From the NCBI GenBank assembly GCA_019828595.1, contig JAHQRK010000002.1, positions 1,922,001 through 1,986,000 of the forward strand: 64,000 bases of DNA. The letters are read 5' to 3'. Position numbers and translations under genes: made by a program. This DNA is from Aphanomyces cochlioides (lineage: Eukaryota > Oomycota > Saprolegniomycetes > Saprolegniales > Verrucalvaceae). The notes under the pieces are model-generated. The model saw only the letters and a list, made by a program, of their open reading frames with translations, was not told where the DNA came from and did not search any database. Of this stretch, positions 53,283 through 64,000 are shown in pieces (the first letter of the stretch is position 1; each line of letters opens with the position of its first letter).

Positions 53283-54452
53283 TCATGTCACTGGAGACGA
53301 GATGGCATCGAATTGATGGCTTTGCCATGTGCCGTCGGGCGAGCCTGGGTGAGAGAAGAGCTTGGAGTGCTCAGTGGAAACGTCATTGTCGATGGATTTT
53401 GAAGTGGTGGCGTCGTGCTCCCGACCTCCCATCGTCACCAAAAGCGCACCGCCTAGGAGAAAGACAGCGGCAACGATGACCATGATGTCAGGTGGACCCT
53501 GGACTCCAACGAGATAGCCCAAGACGCCACCGATCAAAGGCTCCCATAAGACGGCGACAGAGATCACGAGAGGACTCACGTGGACCACAGCGACGTTGGC
53601 ACAAGCGTGACCAAAGAAGCCAGCGATGAAAGCTGCGCCAAAGACCAAACGGAAGCGGTTGAGATCGCCAACGAAGCCGAAGAGAGCAGTAGGACCGACT
53701 CCCCACACAGTCGTGCTTGGCTCCAGCATCAACGAAACGATACCCAACTCAAGGGCGGCGCAAGCAGTCACCGCCAGGGAATAGACGAACAGCGGCATCC
53801 ACGAGCGGCATGATGCGCTTCCCTCGAGATAAATGACAAGAACAAGAGCGCCACACAGAGCCGCAACGTTGCCGGCGAGAGTGGCGTGCTGTGAATTCTG
53901 TTCAGTTGACGTGGCGAGCAATGCAACGACGCCAAGGCAGCCGACGACGGCGCCGATTGCTTCCATCAACGTTGGCAGTTTTGCGTCCTTGGGGCACACA
54001 ACTATTTCAAACAACGACGGCGAGTACTGCGAGGTGAACAATGGAACGCGCTCGTGGTCTTCATGGCGACAAGTCTGTCGATACAACCAACGGAGCGACA
54101 TGACGGCAACTAATATCAATGGCGTCGTGCAAACCAAAAGAAGCGAGTCGACGAGGGATGTATGGGCAACGCTCCATCCCCAACTTCCAAAATAGCCAGC
54201 AAGAGCAGTGCCAATGGTAATCACGAGCGGAATCGCCTTCATGAAGCGGACTTGGAAGGCCACGCCCATGATCGTTGGATCCGTTCGGAGCTCGTACAAG
54301 ACGCCAAACGTTTGCAAGACGGCTGTGAGCGTTAGACGCCAACAAGCTTGCATCAGCGGTGGCGTCTCGACGAGGAGAGCAAACCAAACCCCTCCAGATG
54401 ACATGGTGGCAATGCCAACGGCCAGGACAACGTACGCCCAGAGTGGAGCCAT
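53283..54452 (-). CDS. DMT-superfamily (EamA-like) transporter, copy 3
   Basis: 389 aa from the conserved MAPLWAYVVLAV start at 54452; an in-frame ATG at 54500 would add 16 residues. It is the most diverged of the three: YLEGSASCRSWMPLFVYSLA and HVSPLVISVAVLWEPLIGGV replace the copy 1 and 2 text, and a longer polar C-terminus (TSKSIDNDVSTEHSKLFSHP) follows the last helix. All ten membrane segments are retained. Array order and divergence suggest that copy 3 is the oldest. Confidence 0.8.
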   Translation of the reverse strand: MAPLWAYVVLAVGIATMSSGGVWFALLVETPPLMQACWRLTLTAVLQTFGVLYELRTDPTIMGVAFQVRFMKAIPLVITIGTALAGYFGSWGWSVAHTSLVDSLLLVCTTPLILVAVMSLRWLYRQTCRHEDHERVPLFTSQYSPSLFEIVVCPKDAKLPTLMEAIGAVVGCLGVVALLATSTEQNSQHATLAGNVAALCGALVLVIYLEGSASCRSWMPLFVYSLAVTACAALELGIVSLMLEPSTTVWGVGPTALFGFVGDLNRFRLVFGAAFIAGFFGHACANVAVVHVSPLVISVAVLWEPLIGGVLGYLVGVQGPPDIMVIVAAVFLLGGALLVTMGGREHDATTSKSIDNDVSTEHSKLFSHPGSPDGTWQSHQFDAISSPVT

Positions 54453-54500
54453 GATGTCGTCGGTCAATGAAAGAATGGAACACCATGTTGTTCGACGCAT

Positions 54501-54995
54501 TGAAACGACGATCGACGTGGCATTTATCGAACATTTACAGCCCCGACAGGACTCGGAGAAGAGCTAAATTCCCCTTTCCATAACGAGCGAGCGTGTCCTC
54601 CTACAGCTCGACATTTTGAATTATTTCGCGTCGCATGTTATGCTTCGTTTCCATGAATAGATGAGCTGATGCTAGGGCCGATAAGACTCGAGTAGATGGT
54701 TTATCCATGGAGCAGCAGATGCCAGCACGGGGCAATCGCCGCCGACCATTCCCGTCCATCGATAGACTATGCATCCAAGGTGGAGGAGCTACGGCGGTAG
54801 AGTCGTGGTGAAAGAGTTCAGCGCTGATGGAGGAGTAGATGATCAAATGGCAACATGACTGGAGTTGCGTCGTTCTCCATATGCTTTGGACATCCAGAGG
54901 AATGGTAAGTTAGTTTCAATCGTTGTCGTAGAGGACGGTCAGTGGACTCTCTATCTCTCTCGTCACGAACGTCCTACCACACTTGCATACATTCC
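54501..54995. other. Divergent promoter region
   Basis: Spacer between transporter copy 3 and the second BT1 gene; no gene was recognised. Confidence 0.4.
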
Positions 54996-56696
54996 ATGGC
55001 GATCTCAGCCAACGCACCCGCACGGTCGGGTGACAGCGCGTCCGTCGTGATCATGGAGAGCTCAAGCCAGGGCAGCATGGCCAACCTACCAAGTCTCCAT
55101 CCGTTTGAAATGTTTGTCCAGACGTGCAAAAGCATGGATTTATATGACAATGCGTGGCGCAATGACAAACCATTCGACCCTTTGAACGACTACATTGGGG
55201 CGCTGCGGGAAGGTGGTCCCGTGCAATTGATCACCCGCGATCACTTTGGTCTCGTGCTGTCATATGCGTGCTTTGGCTTTGTATCCACGCTCCTCCCCGT
55301 AACACTCTCAAGCTTGCCTAGCTACGCCCACCCACTTCCCAACATTGGTTGGGGAGCTAAACTCATCATAGCGTTTTGCTCCGACAGCATTGGATTCTTC
55401 AGCCACCGTCGCAAGTCATACATGGCCTTTGGCTGGTTTATCACTGCCATGGCCTGCATCGTTCTATCACAGCTAGCGTCCTCCTCGTAAGCTTTCCTTG
55501 CCATTATGATTGCCCGACGTTTATGTAGGAAGCTTGTCGTGTATATTCTTGCAAGCGTCGCATTCTTTGGCTCCCTCATGACCAAAATCGCTGGCGATGG
55601 GCTCATGATCGAGCTCAGTCAGCGTGAAACGATTGAAGAGCGTGGCCACACTGCATTGGCTCTACAGGGCGTGCGGTGGCTATCGTCCTCTATCGCATCT
55701 CTGTTTGTCTGCGTCGCGTGGCACACTTCAGAAATTGGAGCATCGTTCAACTGGACGATTGATCCGACGGTAGTGATGCTTGGACTTGGCATCTTGGCGC
55801 TAGTCGCGTCCTTGACAATCGTCTTTGGTCTCTTTGAGTCGAATATAGTGCCTGCTTGTGAGTTTCGCCGTCGATTTCATACTTGCTGGAGGCTCATCGC
55901 AAATCGAGCGGTAAGAAGAGAGACGACACAGCCTGAAGTGATGAAACCTTGTAGATTTGGCAACTCTGTGCCTTTCAACTCTTCTCAGGCATGTTTGCTG
56001 CCATGTCAGTGACTACATCAGGCTTTGTGCCTTTGCCGTTGTTACTTGCAGGCCACTCTTCATTGGAAAGCGTGGTCTTCCAGTTGCTGTTTGCAATCTC
56101 GATTGCGTTCATTAAAGCTCAAGGGATGCAGTGGCCGTGGCGCACTTCATTCGCCGCTGCCGCTGGAACAAATGTCCTCATCGAAGGAATATATTTATGC
56201 AACTTGCTCATGGCTGACCACAGCAATGTGTGGATCTCCTTTGCTACCTCAGCGGTCAAAGCGTTTCCTACTGCTATACTTTGTGTGCTGCGCATCCTTC
56301 CCGTGATCGAAATCGCTCAGACGGGCTACGAAGCCACAACATTTGCTCTCGTTTCGTCGTTTGGTGAATTCGCACACCCGCTGATCCTAGCATTGATCAA
56401 CCCAACCGTCGACCACGGCGCGGAATGGCCTCGTTTGGAGGACAGAACCCCAATGTACATCGTGCTGGGACTCAATTTGCTGGGATTTTTGTCCGTGTCG
56501 GTAAGTTGTTTGTGGGTTGCGCGTTGGATTAACGTGGACGTAGATCTTACCTTACCACCGTCGCGACTGCCTGACACTCAAGCATTATGGTGGTTACAGC
56601 CACTTTATAGCTTTCATGACGCTTGCACTGTACATGATCTTGACTGTGGTGTGCCTTGCCTTGGGCAATTTGAACAACATGGCGTCGAGAGTTTAA
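54996..56696 (+). CDS. BT1-family transporter, second gene (4 exons)
   Basis: Exons 54996-55486, 55529-55910, 55955-56500 and 56544-56696 (introns 42-44 bp) give 523 aa. The ATG at 54996 was chosen because the frame upstream contains only a GTG. BT1 features: FGLVLSYACFGFVSTLLPVT, then the IPWxxKxxYGxxSD-like GWGAKLIIAFCSDSIGFF with SHRRKSY, TKIAGDGLMIELSQRE, NRAIWQLCAFQLFSGMFAAM across intron 2, and LTLKHYGGYSHFIAF in the last exon. It differs from the 2611-4358 gene in exon structure and motifs, so it belongs to another BT1 subfamily. The ligand-site FGYRRK is changed to FFSHRRK. Confidence 0.8.
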
Positions 56697-56738
56697 CTGC
56701 AGCATAATCATCTATTTAATCAATAGCTCTCGATGCTT

Positions 56739-59700
56739 TCAATGATCACCGCGGTTGGGCTGCTCTACTTCTTTCAGCTCAGTCTTTGGAATGCGGATGC
56801 GGACATGTGGCTCGGATGGCTCAGCTCCTTTTAGCGCTCGGACATGAACTTTCATCGCCGCATTCTCTTTCATCAGGGTATCGTTTGCTTCCTCCAATTG
56901 CTTGATTCGTTGGTTCTCATCGCTTCTGTCGCTGCTTTGATTACACGAGGAGTCTCGAATCAATTGTTGCAATTGCAACTGCGTCTGTTTGGCCTTGTTT
57001 TTGAAAAGCACAACGTGTTTCTCTAAGTTGACCACATACTCCTGCTGAGATTTCAGAGATTCCTTCAACGCCGTCACTTCATCTTGATTTGACGACTCGG
57101 GCTTGGCGGGTAGTTGCCGCGTGAGATCGTCGATAGTTGCTTGAGCAGCTTGGCGCTCGACGACCAGTACATTTTGGAGCTCAGTGAGCTTTGCTTCCCA
57201 TTCAGATTGACGCTCCAACATGTAGCGATCATACTCAACCAGTCTCTTCTTATCTAGACAATTTTCAGCACTGAAATGTAATCCTCTAACCTTTCTCCGC
57301 TTCGACTAAGCGCCTCTTGAGTTGATCCAACTCATTCTGTCGATCAGAGACCAAATGATTCAAATCCGCGATTGTTTTCATGTCTCCAGTGTCCTTTTGC
57401 TTGCGGAGATCATCCATTTGGTTCTGCTTGTCCGCAAGCAAAATTGTCAACTCTTCCATTTGTTTCTTGTCGTTGACATGAATCATTTCGTACTGCATCA
57501 AGCGGCGATCATACTCGGCTCGAGCTGCATTCAATCCATTTTCCAGTTGCTCACGGTTGTGCGTTAGCTGAGCCACCAGTTCCTCTTGGTTCTGTAGAGC
57601 AGACTGCATTGATTTGGATTCCACCGACGCATGAACCAACTGTCCATAGTTACGAAGCATTTAAAAATAGAGAGGCTCACCTCCGTCCAGCACATTTCAA
57701 TCCACGATTTGAGCTTGGGGTCGGCGAACTCTCCACCAACATGCTTGAGTAAATGGTCAACGCTCAAAACCTCAGGGATCAAAGCTTGCACGGTCTCGAG
57801 CTGGGCATCTTGGAATAATATTTGAGACGTCAAGTCCTCTATCTGCTCTTCGAGGGCTGTCAATTCTTCTTGGACAGCAGGCTCAACGTAAGACTGCCAA
57901 ATGGATGGTCACAAGAACAGCAATATGGTGGATATGTACAAGTACCTGGTTATCAATTTTCTGCATTAGTAGCGATAGTTTCTTCTCCGCTCGGTCCTTC
58001 CGACGCTTCAAACGAATAAGTTCTTCTTGATCTGGCGACGCAGCATGCATCTTTTTATTCATTGCTTGAATCGATTGGGATAAATCGGTAATGCTCGACT
58101 GCACCGACAGACTATGACGATTCATCTAGACCGGCAAAAATGACGCGCAAACCTCTGTCGGAGCTTTTCCATCTCTAGTCCGTGCTTGCGCCTCGCCATG
58201 TCCTCCTTTTGCTTTGCCGTGGTTTCTTTCTCGTGGAGGATATTTGCCACTTGAGCATGCTTCATGTGATTCTCCACAGCAGCCAAAAGTTGAGTTTGAA
58301 ACATTGCATGAATCGATGTTTTGTTGAGCGGAACGGCAGAGGGATCAGCAGTCTTAGGAGGCATCGGCAACTTAAGAGTGCTCCTTTGTTGAGTCGGTTG
58401 AGCTGTTTGAGCTCGAAGTTTTGGTATCTACGCTTTGGTGAGTGCTATTATTTTTAATGAGTTGCAGACGTTGGACTCGGTTGGTTTCTGTTCTTCCTTG
58501 CTGGTAACTAGGATTTCTTGAGACGATTGCTTCTTCTACAAACCGGTAAATTCATCCAAAGGTATTACGCCGCACCAATTCCATCTTGAGTTGAAGAATT
58601 TCTTGTTGCAAGCTGGTAACTACCGACAGGGTCTTGACGAAAGTGAGAACGACAAGTAGTTTTGTAAGAGAGCACCTCTGGCAAAACTTCTGTTTCAGCA
58701 ATCAGGGCTTGATCGTCCTCTTCGATTTCTCGAGGCTTCCGTTGTCTAAATAAACTTGTCCTGACAGTTTTCTCCTCGACCACATCTTCTTCAGGTCGTT
58801 CAGATCGTGTCCGTGACAAAGATTCTGTCAGTTTTGAATTCACTGCACGAAGACTTTCAATTTCTGCCTGGGCTTGAGCAAGCTGTTGATGGTACTGCTC
58901 GAGTTCCTTGCTTTTCAAATCAAAGATTTCAACGTCTTGTTTGAGCTTTTCTTCGAGCTTTTGGATCTGTGATCGAAGGGAAATTTCTTCCTCTGAGGGC
59001 GCGTTTTCTGTTGTGAGCACTGCAGGCACTTCTGGTCCGTCGTTGGCAGGCAGAAGGACAATACTATTGAGTTGCTTGACAACGTCGTTCAACCTCTGCT
59101 GCACTGGTCGTCCAAGGGTTTTGATATCACGCTCTAAAGCAATCAAAGCTGTTGCGCTTTCTTTTGCAGCACCTTTGGCAGTATGAATGACTCGTCGTAA
59201 AACTTTTTGTTTCGCCTACACAACATCAGGCGAGAAATTGAAATTCTTCACACCATCAAGTCATCAATCATTTGCTGCTGGTCCTCCGAAGGCGTTTGTG
59301 GTTTGACAACGAGTTGGCTCTGAAGCATTTGAATTTCGTGTTTCATGCGCTGGATTTGTTCGTCGGTCTCAGCATCTTTCACGTGGTTGACAACGGGGCG
59401 ATTTTTGATATTCTTCGCTCGATTGGCATACTTGAGCGTGTTGAGTGTCTCTTCAAAGTTTGCAGCCACGGGGCTCACACATGCAATCATCAGAGTTTTT
59501 GAATTGCCGCCCAAACTGTCTTGAAGTAGTCGAGTCAGCTTGGAATCACGATATGGAACGTGAGTTTTTTTCTTGTTTTCGTCGCCCAAAGCAGAGATGA
59601 CATTCCCAAGAGCCAGCAAGCCTTGATTGATGTTTACTGATTCCTGTGGATAGATTATAAGTGTGGCAATTCATTCGGTTCTTACTTTGAATCGTCCTCC

Positions 59701-60596
59701 AACTGCTCCCGTTCGCTTAGCCCGCTCTGAGCCTGCTAAATCCACGAGGTGGAATTTCGCGTGGGTGAATTCTCCCGTCAGGCGATTCTTTTGCTGCAAA
59801 ATGAGCGTGAAAATAGCATGCGACCGCGATGATTGCTCGTTCATGTTGGTGCTACCGGTCACGCGGGAAGCCGACCCCATTGACAACAAGCGCATGACAT
59901 CTTCAGGCCGCTGCACAGCTTGAGATTTTGCTCCAGCAACGACAATATTGCCATCAGCGTCTTCGCGAATGGACAGTTGCTACAGTATAGCCATGAGAGC
60001 TCGCAGTGCAGTCTGCATGCCTTAGATTTAGTCTCAGGATGGAGCAAATCGCGCAATTCTTCATTGTAGATCTCGAGGTATTCGATGCGTAAGAGGCATT
60101 CTGTCGTCTGAGAGTTCATAATTAATGGAACCATTCACATCCAAGAGGCAAACCTGGTGCCTTTCCTGCATGAGACGAAAGACATGACAAACTGCACGAG
60201 GAATGACGCCATGACTTTCTTGGATATTTGCGCTGTACGATGCGCCTCCAGTCATCGTGTATGTTTTCCCAGTGCCAGTTTGGCCATAAGCCAAGACTGT
60301 CGCGTTATATCCCTACAGCAACCGTCACGAGCTTAAGAATATTGAGCTACCTCCATAAAGCCTTGGATTAATGCAGTCACAGACGTCTTGTAGATGGACT
60401 CTTGCGACGTTTCAACCGTGTGAATGATGTCAAACGTGAACGAGCGGTCTTTCCCCACAACGAGCTGCGTAGGAGGCGAGCCAGTTGCTGTTGGTGGCAC
60501 TCGCACACAATTGTTGCTCGCAATCGCGTCGAGTTTTTCCTTCTTGCTCGTCGGTCGAATGCGGACGCAGACATGCACGCAGTCGTCTTGGTTCAT
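56739..60596 (-). CDS. Kinesin-4-type plus-end motor, 13 exons
   Basis: Thirteen exons (60596-60351, 60312-60154, 60107-60021, 59979-59686, 59643-59254, 59215-58654, 58619-58576, 58535-58470, 58427-58153, 58111-57946, 57893-57681, 57639-57291, 57253-56739) give 1121 aa. The N-terminal motor has the P-loop [13 protein letters not shown], switch [16 protein letters not shown], switch [15 protein letters not shown] and the kinesin-4-typical [20 protein letters not shown] with ACVSP. The neck is [18 protein letters not shown]. The rest is a long coiled coil ([30 protein letters not shown]) and a basic tail. Intron 3 uses a GC donor. The 34 bp intron after exon 6 is the least certain join. The family includes KIF4, KIF21 and KIF7-like proteins; no cysteine-rich tail was seen. 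Confidence 0.88.
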
Positions 60597-60665
60597 GGCC
60601 CTTCTAAAGATGACGACTGTTACGACAAAGACAAAAATGGAAAAACGAAACATGTATTGATGACC

Positions 60666-61709
60666 TTAACGACGACGTCTATCACGACTTCGACTGCGGC
60701 TTCGGCTACGACGACGACGATCGCGGTCTCGACTGCGATCACGGCGGCCACGATCGGATCGTCGACCACCGCGTTCTCTGGACGCTGAGCGAGATTGATT
60801 TGGTCGAGAGTCCGAATCGCGTCGTGGTGGACGGATTTCCTCACCTTGTGATTGGGGATTCGAGGTATTAGCATCTCCCGAGGATGCAGCCTGGCCTGAA
60901 GCATTCGCGACCGTAGCCGCTGCTGCAGCTTCCTCTTTCGCTTTCTTCATCTCAGCGATTTTCTTTCGGATTTGCATGTAGCCCAAATGCATTTTACCGC
61001 CAAAGTGGTCAGCAAGTCGTCGGTCGCTGTCGAAAATGCTCAAGAAGGCGCCGCACATATCGCAGACTCGAAGCTTTTGATTGACATTTGTCATGGCCAT
61101 GGGATTGCCTGGTAGCAAGTTCATGAGATGCAATTGCCTGGGGTCGTAATCGTTGATAACAGGTTCAACATAATTACCACCAGACAGAGTCGACTGCAGT
61201 TGGGCTTTCTTTTGTTTGAGGGTTTCAACCTGGGCCATCAATTCCATGGACAAGTCCACCTCTCCTTCGTTCCCGGCATCCTCTGCTTTTTGCACCATGT
61301 CAGCAATTTCAGCAGTGATTTGCAAGACCTCTTTGTTGCTCTCGACGTCGACTAACGATGGGGCTCTAGATCCGTCTTCTTCCTCCAGTCGCTTCTGTGC
61401 GCGGGCAATTTTCTTTTCCACATCCGAGACATAGCGTTCCAATTCACGTAATAGTTCATTTTCGTACCCATAGTCGCGATTCGTCCGCTTCTTCTCTTCT
61501 TCATACGCCAACTTTAGTTTCGGCATGTGGAGCTTAGAACATTCGCCCATGTCCATTTTCGTATTTTGAAACAAGTCGTTAGGACAGAGACCACACAAGT
61601 ACCGCTTGCATATACGCGAGTCACGGAAGTCACGGATATCCTCCTCGGGCTTGTCTCCGTCGCGGTTGCGACCCATCAGTTCATCGAGGAGAGCTCGCTG
61701 CGCGTCCAT
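60666..61709 (-). CDS. LUC7L: LUC7-like U1 snRNP-associated splicing factor
   Basis: Single exon, 347 aa. Starts MDAQRALLDELMGRNRDGD, the canonical LUC7 N-terminus. First zinc finger of CCCH type (ICKRYLCGLCPNDLFQNTK ... GECSKLH), a coiled coil (residues about 85-180), then the second C2H2 finger (LRVCDMCGAFLSIFDSDRRLADHFGGKMHLGY). The tail is an RS domain of Arg/Ser/Asp repeats. LUC7 proteins stabilise U1 snRNA at weak 5' splice sites. It ends 69 bp before the kinesin ATG on the same strand. Confidence 0.95.
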   Translation of the reverse strand: MDAQRALLDELMGRNRDGDKPEEDIRDFRDSRICKRYLCGLCPNDLFQNTKMDMGECSKLHMPKLKLAYEEEKKRTNRDYGYENELLRELERYVSDVEKKIARAQKRLEEEDGSRAPSLVDVESNKEVLQITAEIADMVQKAEDAGNEGEVDLSMELMAQVETLKQKKAQLQSTLSGGNYVEPVINDYDPRQLHLMNLLPGNPMAMTNVNQKLRVCDMCGAFLSIFDSDRRLADHFGGKMHLGYMQIRKKIAEMKKAKEEAAAAATVANASGQAASSGDANTSNPQSQGEEIRPPRRDSDSRPNQSRSASRERGGRRSDRGRRDRSRDRDRRRRSRSRSRSRDRRRR

Positions 61710-62018
61710 GATATTCGAAATCTTGTTGTGCGCCGTCCGACATATTCTAATATTTAATTGGCTAAAAATAAAATTGACTTAATCAATTAACCAATATTTT
61801 AGACTTGAAATTTGTATTTAAAAATCGGAATTGTTCCAGCATTTATCAAATTTACTATGAAAAATAAATAATTGGACAATATCATTTAATTTTATCCAAT
61901 TATTTCTATTTATTAGAATATTCCTATTGGCTGATCGAAATTAATTTCAACCAATCCGATAATTTCCCGTTGTAAGCTCGCAAATTCCAATCCATTTTGG
62001 AATTTGGACGACTTCAAG

Positions 62019-62381
62019 ATGGCCAAGCAAGCCCCAAACAAGAAGACGGCGAAAGCTCCGAAGAAGAGTGGAAACGACAAGAAATCCCGCAAGACAAGAC
62101 GCGTAGAGTCGTATTCGACATACATCTACAAGGTGTTGAAGCAAGTTCACCCTGAGACGGGAATTTCGAAACGCGGCATGTCCATCATGAACTCGTTTAT
62201 CAACGACATCTTCGAACGCATTGGCGCCGAAGCGAGTAAATTGAGTCGATACAACAAGAAGATGACATTGTCGTCGCGAGAAATCCAAACTGCCGTGCGC
62301 TTGATGCTCCCTGGCGAGTTGGCGAAACACGCCGTCTCAGAAGGTACAAAAGCCGTCACGAAGTATACTTCGTCGACGTGA
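62019..62381 (+). CDS. Histone H2B
   Basis: Single exon, 120 aa, from the ATG at 62019; an in-frame TTG five codons earlier is not the start. The Lys-rich tail ([20 protein letters not shown]) leads to the histone fold: [59 protein letters not shown], and the C-terminal helix [19 protein letters not shown]. The ubiquitination Lys of other H2Bs is kept in AVTKYTSS. Its upstream region is AT-rich (61740-61960) with several ATTGGCT/CCAATC boxes. Confidence 0.95.
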   Translation: MAKQAPNKKTAKAPKKSGNDKKSRKTRRVESYSTYIYKVLKQVHPETGISKRGMSIMNSFINDIFERIGAEASKLSRYNKKMTLSSREIQTAVRLMLPGELAKHAVSEGTKAVTKYTSST

Positions 62382-62490
62382 TTTATTGCGAGCTCTATTT
62401 ATGTTGATTTGAGATGAACCAGGCTAGTTGTAAGCACGTCTCGTGTACAAATTACACGAAAGCTCCTGCTTGGACGATTGCTTTTGTTAC

Positions 62491-63726
62491 TCAGCTAGAA
62501 ACGAAGCTCCGCATCAAAAGTCCATCGCAGCACGTGATGGAATGCAACAACCGAAGAACCATGAGCCCATCCATCACTTCCTCTTTGGTAACTTTGTCAG
62601 ACTGAAGAAGCTCATGGACAATTGGAATCAAGGTGCCGCATGATTCTTCCAATCCGATTTGCAAGGCGGTAGAGCCATACTCGTTGACGTTCCATGCATT
62701 TTGTAGCCTCACGAACAAGTCGTCCATAGCTTGAGTCCATTTGGTATCTTGGGCTTTGATGGCTGCAACCAACGGTCGATTGTCGACGTCGGACGCTTTG
62801 TATGCTGGACAGATCGCTTGAAGAAACCTTGCACTTCTCTCAGCGGTCGCCTTCATTTCGACTCATTCATGGCGATAACTCGAGCGTCGTACCTCAGAGA
62901 GCTGTGGAGGCGGAGGAATTCGTTGCATGAGGTTGGAGAGCTCGTTGTTCAATTCGTCGAGCAGCTTTTTTATCTTATGGAGCCGAAACCAAATGGGAAA
63001 CACTCTTGCAAGTGTAGGCTGACTGTCAGGTTGGTGCGAATTGATGCATTTCTCAAGCACATGCAAGACTCTTGCGTATGCATACTCCAAGCGGAAGAGC
63101 TGCTCGCGGTATGGAATCTGAACATTGGTCGTTGTGTCTCTCTGCGAGAGAATCTGGTTCATCTTGGCTCGAAAAGCTGCTGGAGGAGCATCACGCAGCG
63201 TCTCCCACGTCACCTTAGCGTCGAGGACTTCTTGTATTTGTGACTGCATGGCCCGAGGCAGTTCAAGACGATGGTGTTGGACGGATGACGTTGAAGGTCC
63301 AGAGGGAGTAGGAGGTAGTTTGGTGGAGGGCTTTTCGTCGACCGACGACTTGGAACGACTGTGCTTTGCTTGAGCATTTCGTGCACTCCTCGCTCGCTTT
63401 AACGCATCCTGTAGCGCTGTCTCGGCCTGCGCAACGCTCGCATCCTGTTCCTCTTGCGCCTCGACAGCAAGCCTCTCGGCAGACAACTTGGCTTGCTCTT
63501 CTTTCTGTCTTGAACACGTCTTCAAGCAAGATCGCAGCGTGTGGCATTGCTCATCCACGAGCGTCACGCGGAAATGCATGTCCATGATGAGGCGGTCCAA
63601 GACTGTCGCGACATGCTCGCTAGGATTCATTGTCAGAGGATTTTGGTTGTCAAGGGTCAGGTTTAACATGTGGTGGTCCTTTCCCCTTGGACAATATCGA
63701 GGCACAATGCACGCTGAACAAGTCAT
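62491..63726 (-). CDS. Unrecognised coiled-coil protein (2 or more exons)
   Basis: Exon 63726-62893 joins 62850-62491 across a 42 bp intron (GTACGA..GAAG) in frame (PPPPQLSE|ATAERSARF), giving 397 aa from the first Met at 63726. The frame continues upstream without a Met to about 63786, so a 5' exon may be missing. An N-terminal Cys/His cluster (CSACIVPRYCPRGKDHH), an Ala/Glu/Lys/Arg coiled coil (residues about 80-130), a Ser/Pro linker and a helical C-terminal half (RLEYAYARVLHVLEKCINSH, NEYGSTALQIGLEESCGTLI) are visible. No known family was recognised. It converges on H2B with a 109 bp gap. Confidence 0.6.
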
Positions 63727-63786
63727 CCCGTGATATGCTTCGTCCGCATTCTGTCTACACTGTATATAACATTGGGATTGAGTCAA

Positions 63787-64000
63787 CCACTTCGATTGTC
63801 ATTTGTTATCATCATGACAACTGGAGCCGCTCTGCTATCCATGGATAAATCGAACGACCATGGAGATCTCTCCTACTTGACCATATCGTCTTTCGCGAGC
63901 CCAAACTCATCACGACAGCTCTTTCATAATGGTCAAATTGTGATTGTAATCAGGTTGAGTGTTCTATGCGCTTTATTCTATGGCTTATCCTGCTGCGTAG
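63787..64000. other. Window edge, no gene called
   Basis: Possible 5' part of the preceding minus-strand gene; nothing can be supported. Confidence 0.35.

Noticed and set aside
60597..60653. 19-residue hydrophobic extension of the kinesin
   Set aside because: Kinesin motors start close to the VHVCVRIRP strand; the extension reads as 5' UTR.

Overview
The window looks like nuclear DNA of an oomycete, most plausibly a Saprolegnia/Aphanomyces-type water mould. This is inferred, not proven, from four things. Genes are compact, with many very short introns (about 34-82 bp, mostly 38-46 bp, GT..AG). Several starts carry TCATT...CATTTT core-promoter motifs. The gene families are typical of oomycetes: BT1 folate/biopterin carriers, papain proteases fused to ML domains, and PX-like/RING proteins. 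Housekeeping genes (RPS18, H2B, LUC7, Integrator subunit 6, a kinesin-4) are clearly eukaryotic. Exon boundaries were read by eye; summed exon lengths are divisible by three for every spliced model offered.

Layout. 0-9 kb: a Siw14/Oca-type phosphatase-like gene, RPS18 and a BT1 transporter (all minus), then two tandem secreted papain-ML proteases (plus). 9.4-11.9 kb: a PIF/Harbinger transposon with a frameshifted transposase and an intact partner SANT gene. 12-19 kb: four tandem PX-like + RING-H2 genes (plus) with repeated flanks. 20-24 kb: a foldback MITE, then a plant-type (DD39D) mariner carrying a second mariner nested inside it. 24.8-33 kb: two more divergent PX-RING genes, an Sds3-like protein and a seven-exon S53 peptidase. 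33.5-45 kb: four retinol-saturase/carotenoid-isomerase-like FAD oxidoreductases (the first decayed) around a DUF1295 membrane reductase-like gene, with two MITEs. 45.5-64 kb: a seventh PX-RING gene (minus), INTS6, three tandem drug/metabolite-superfamily transporters, a second BT1 carrier, a kinesin-4, LUC7, histone H2B and an unrecognised coiled-coil protein, packed with small gaps.

Functional themes. (1) A lineage-specific PX-like + RING-H2 family, probably membrane-directed E3 ubiquitin ligases, seven members in one window; this is the strongest candidate for an undescribed system. (2) A cluster of FAD-dependent saturases with a DUF1295 protein that could act on one isoprenoid or sterol pool. 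(3) A transposon-rich middle third (about 9-41 kb) between conserved housekeeping blocks, where the young tandem duplications occur.
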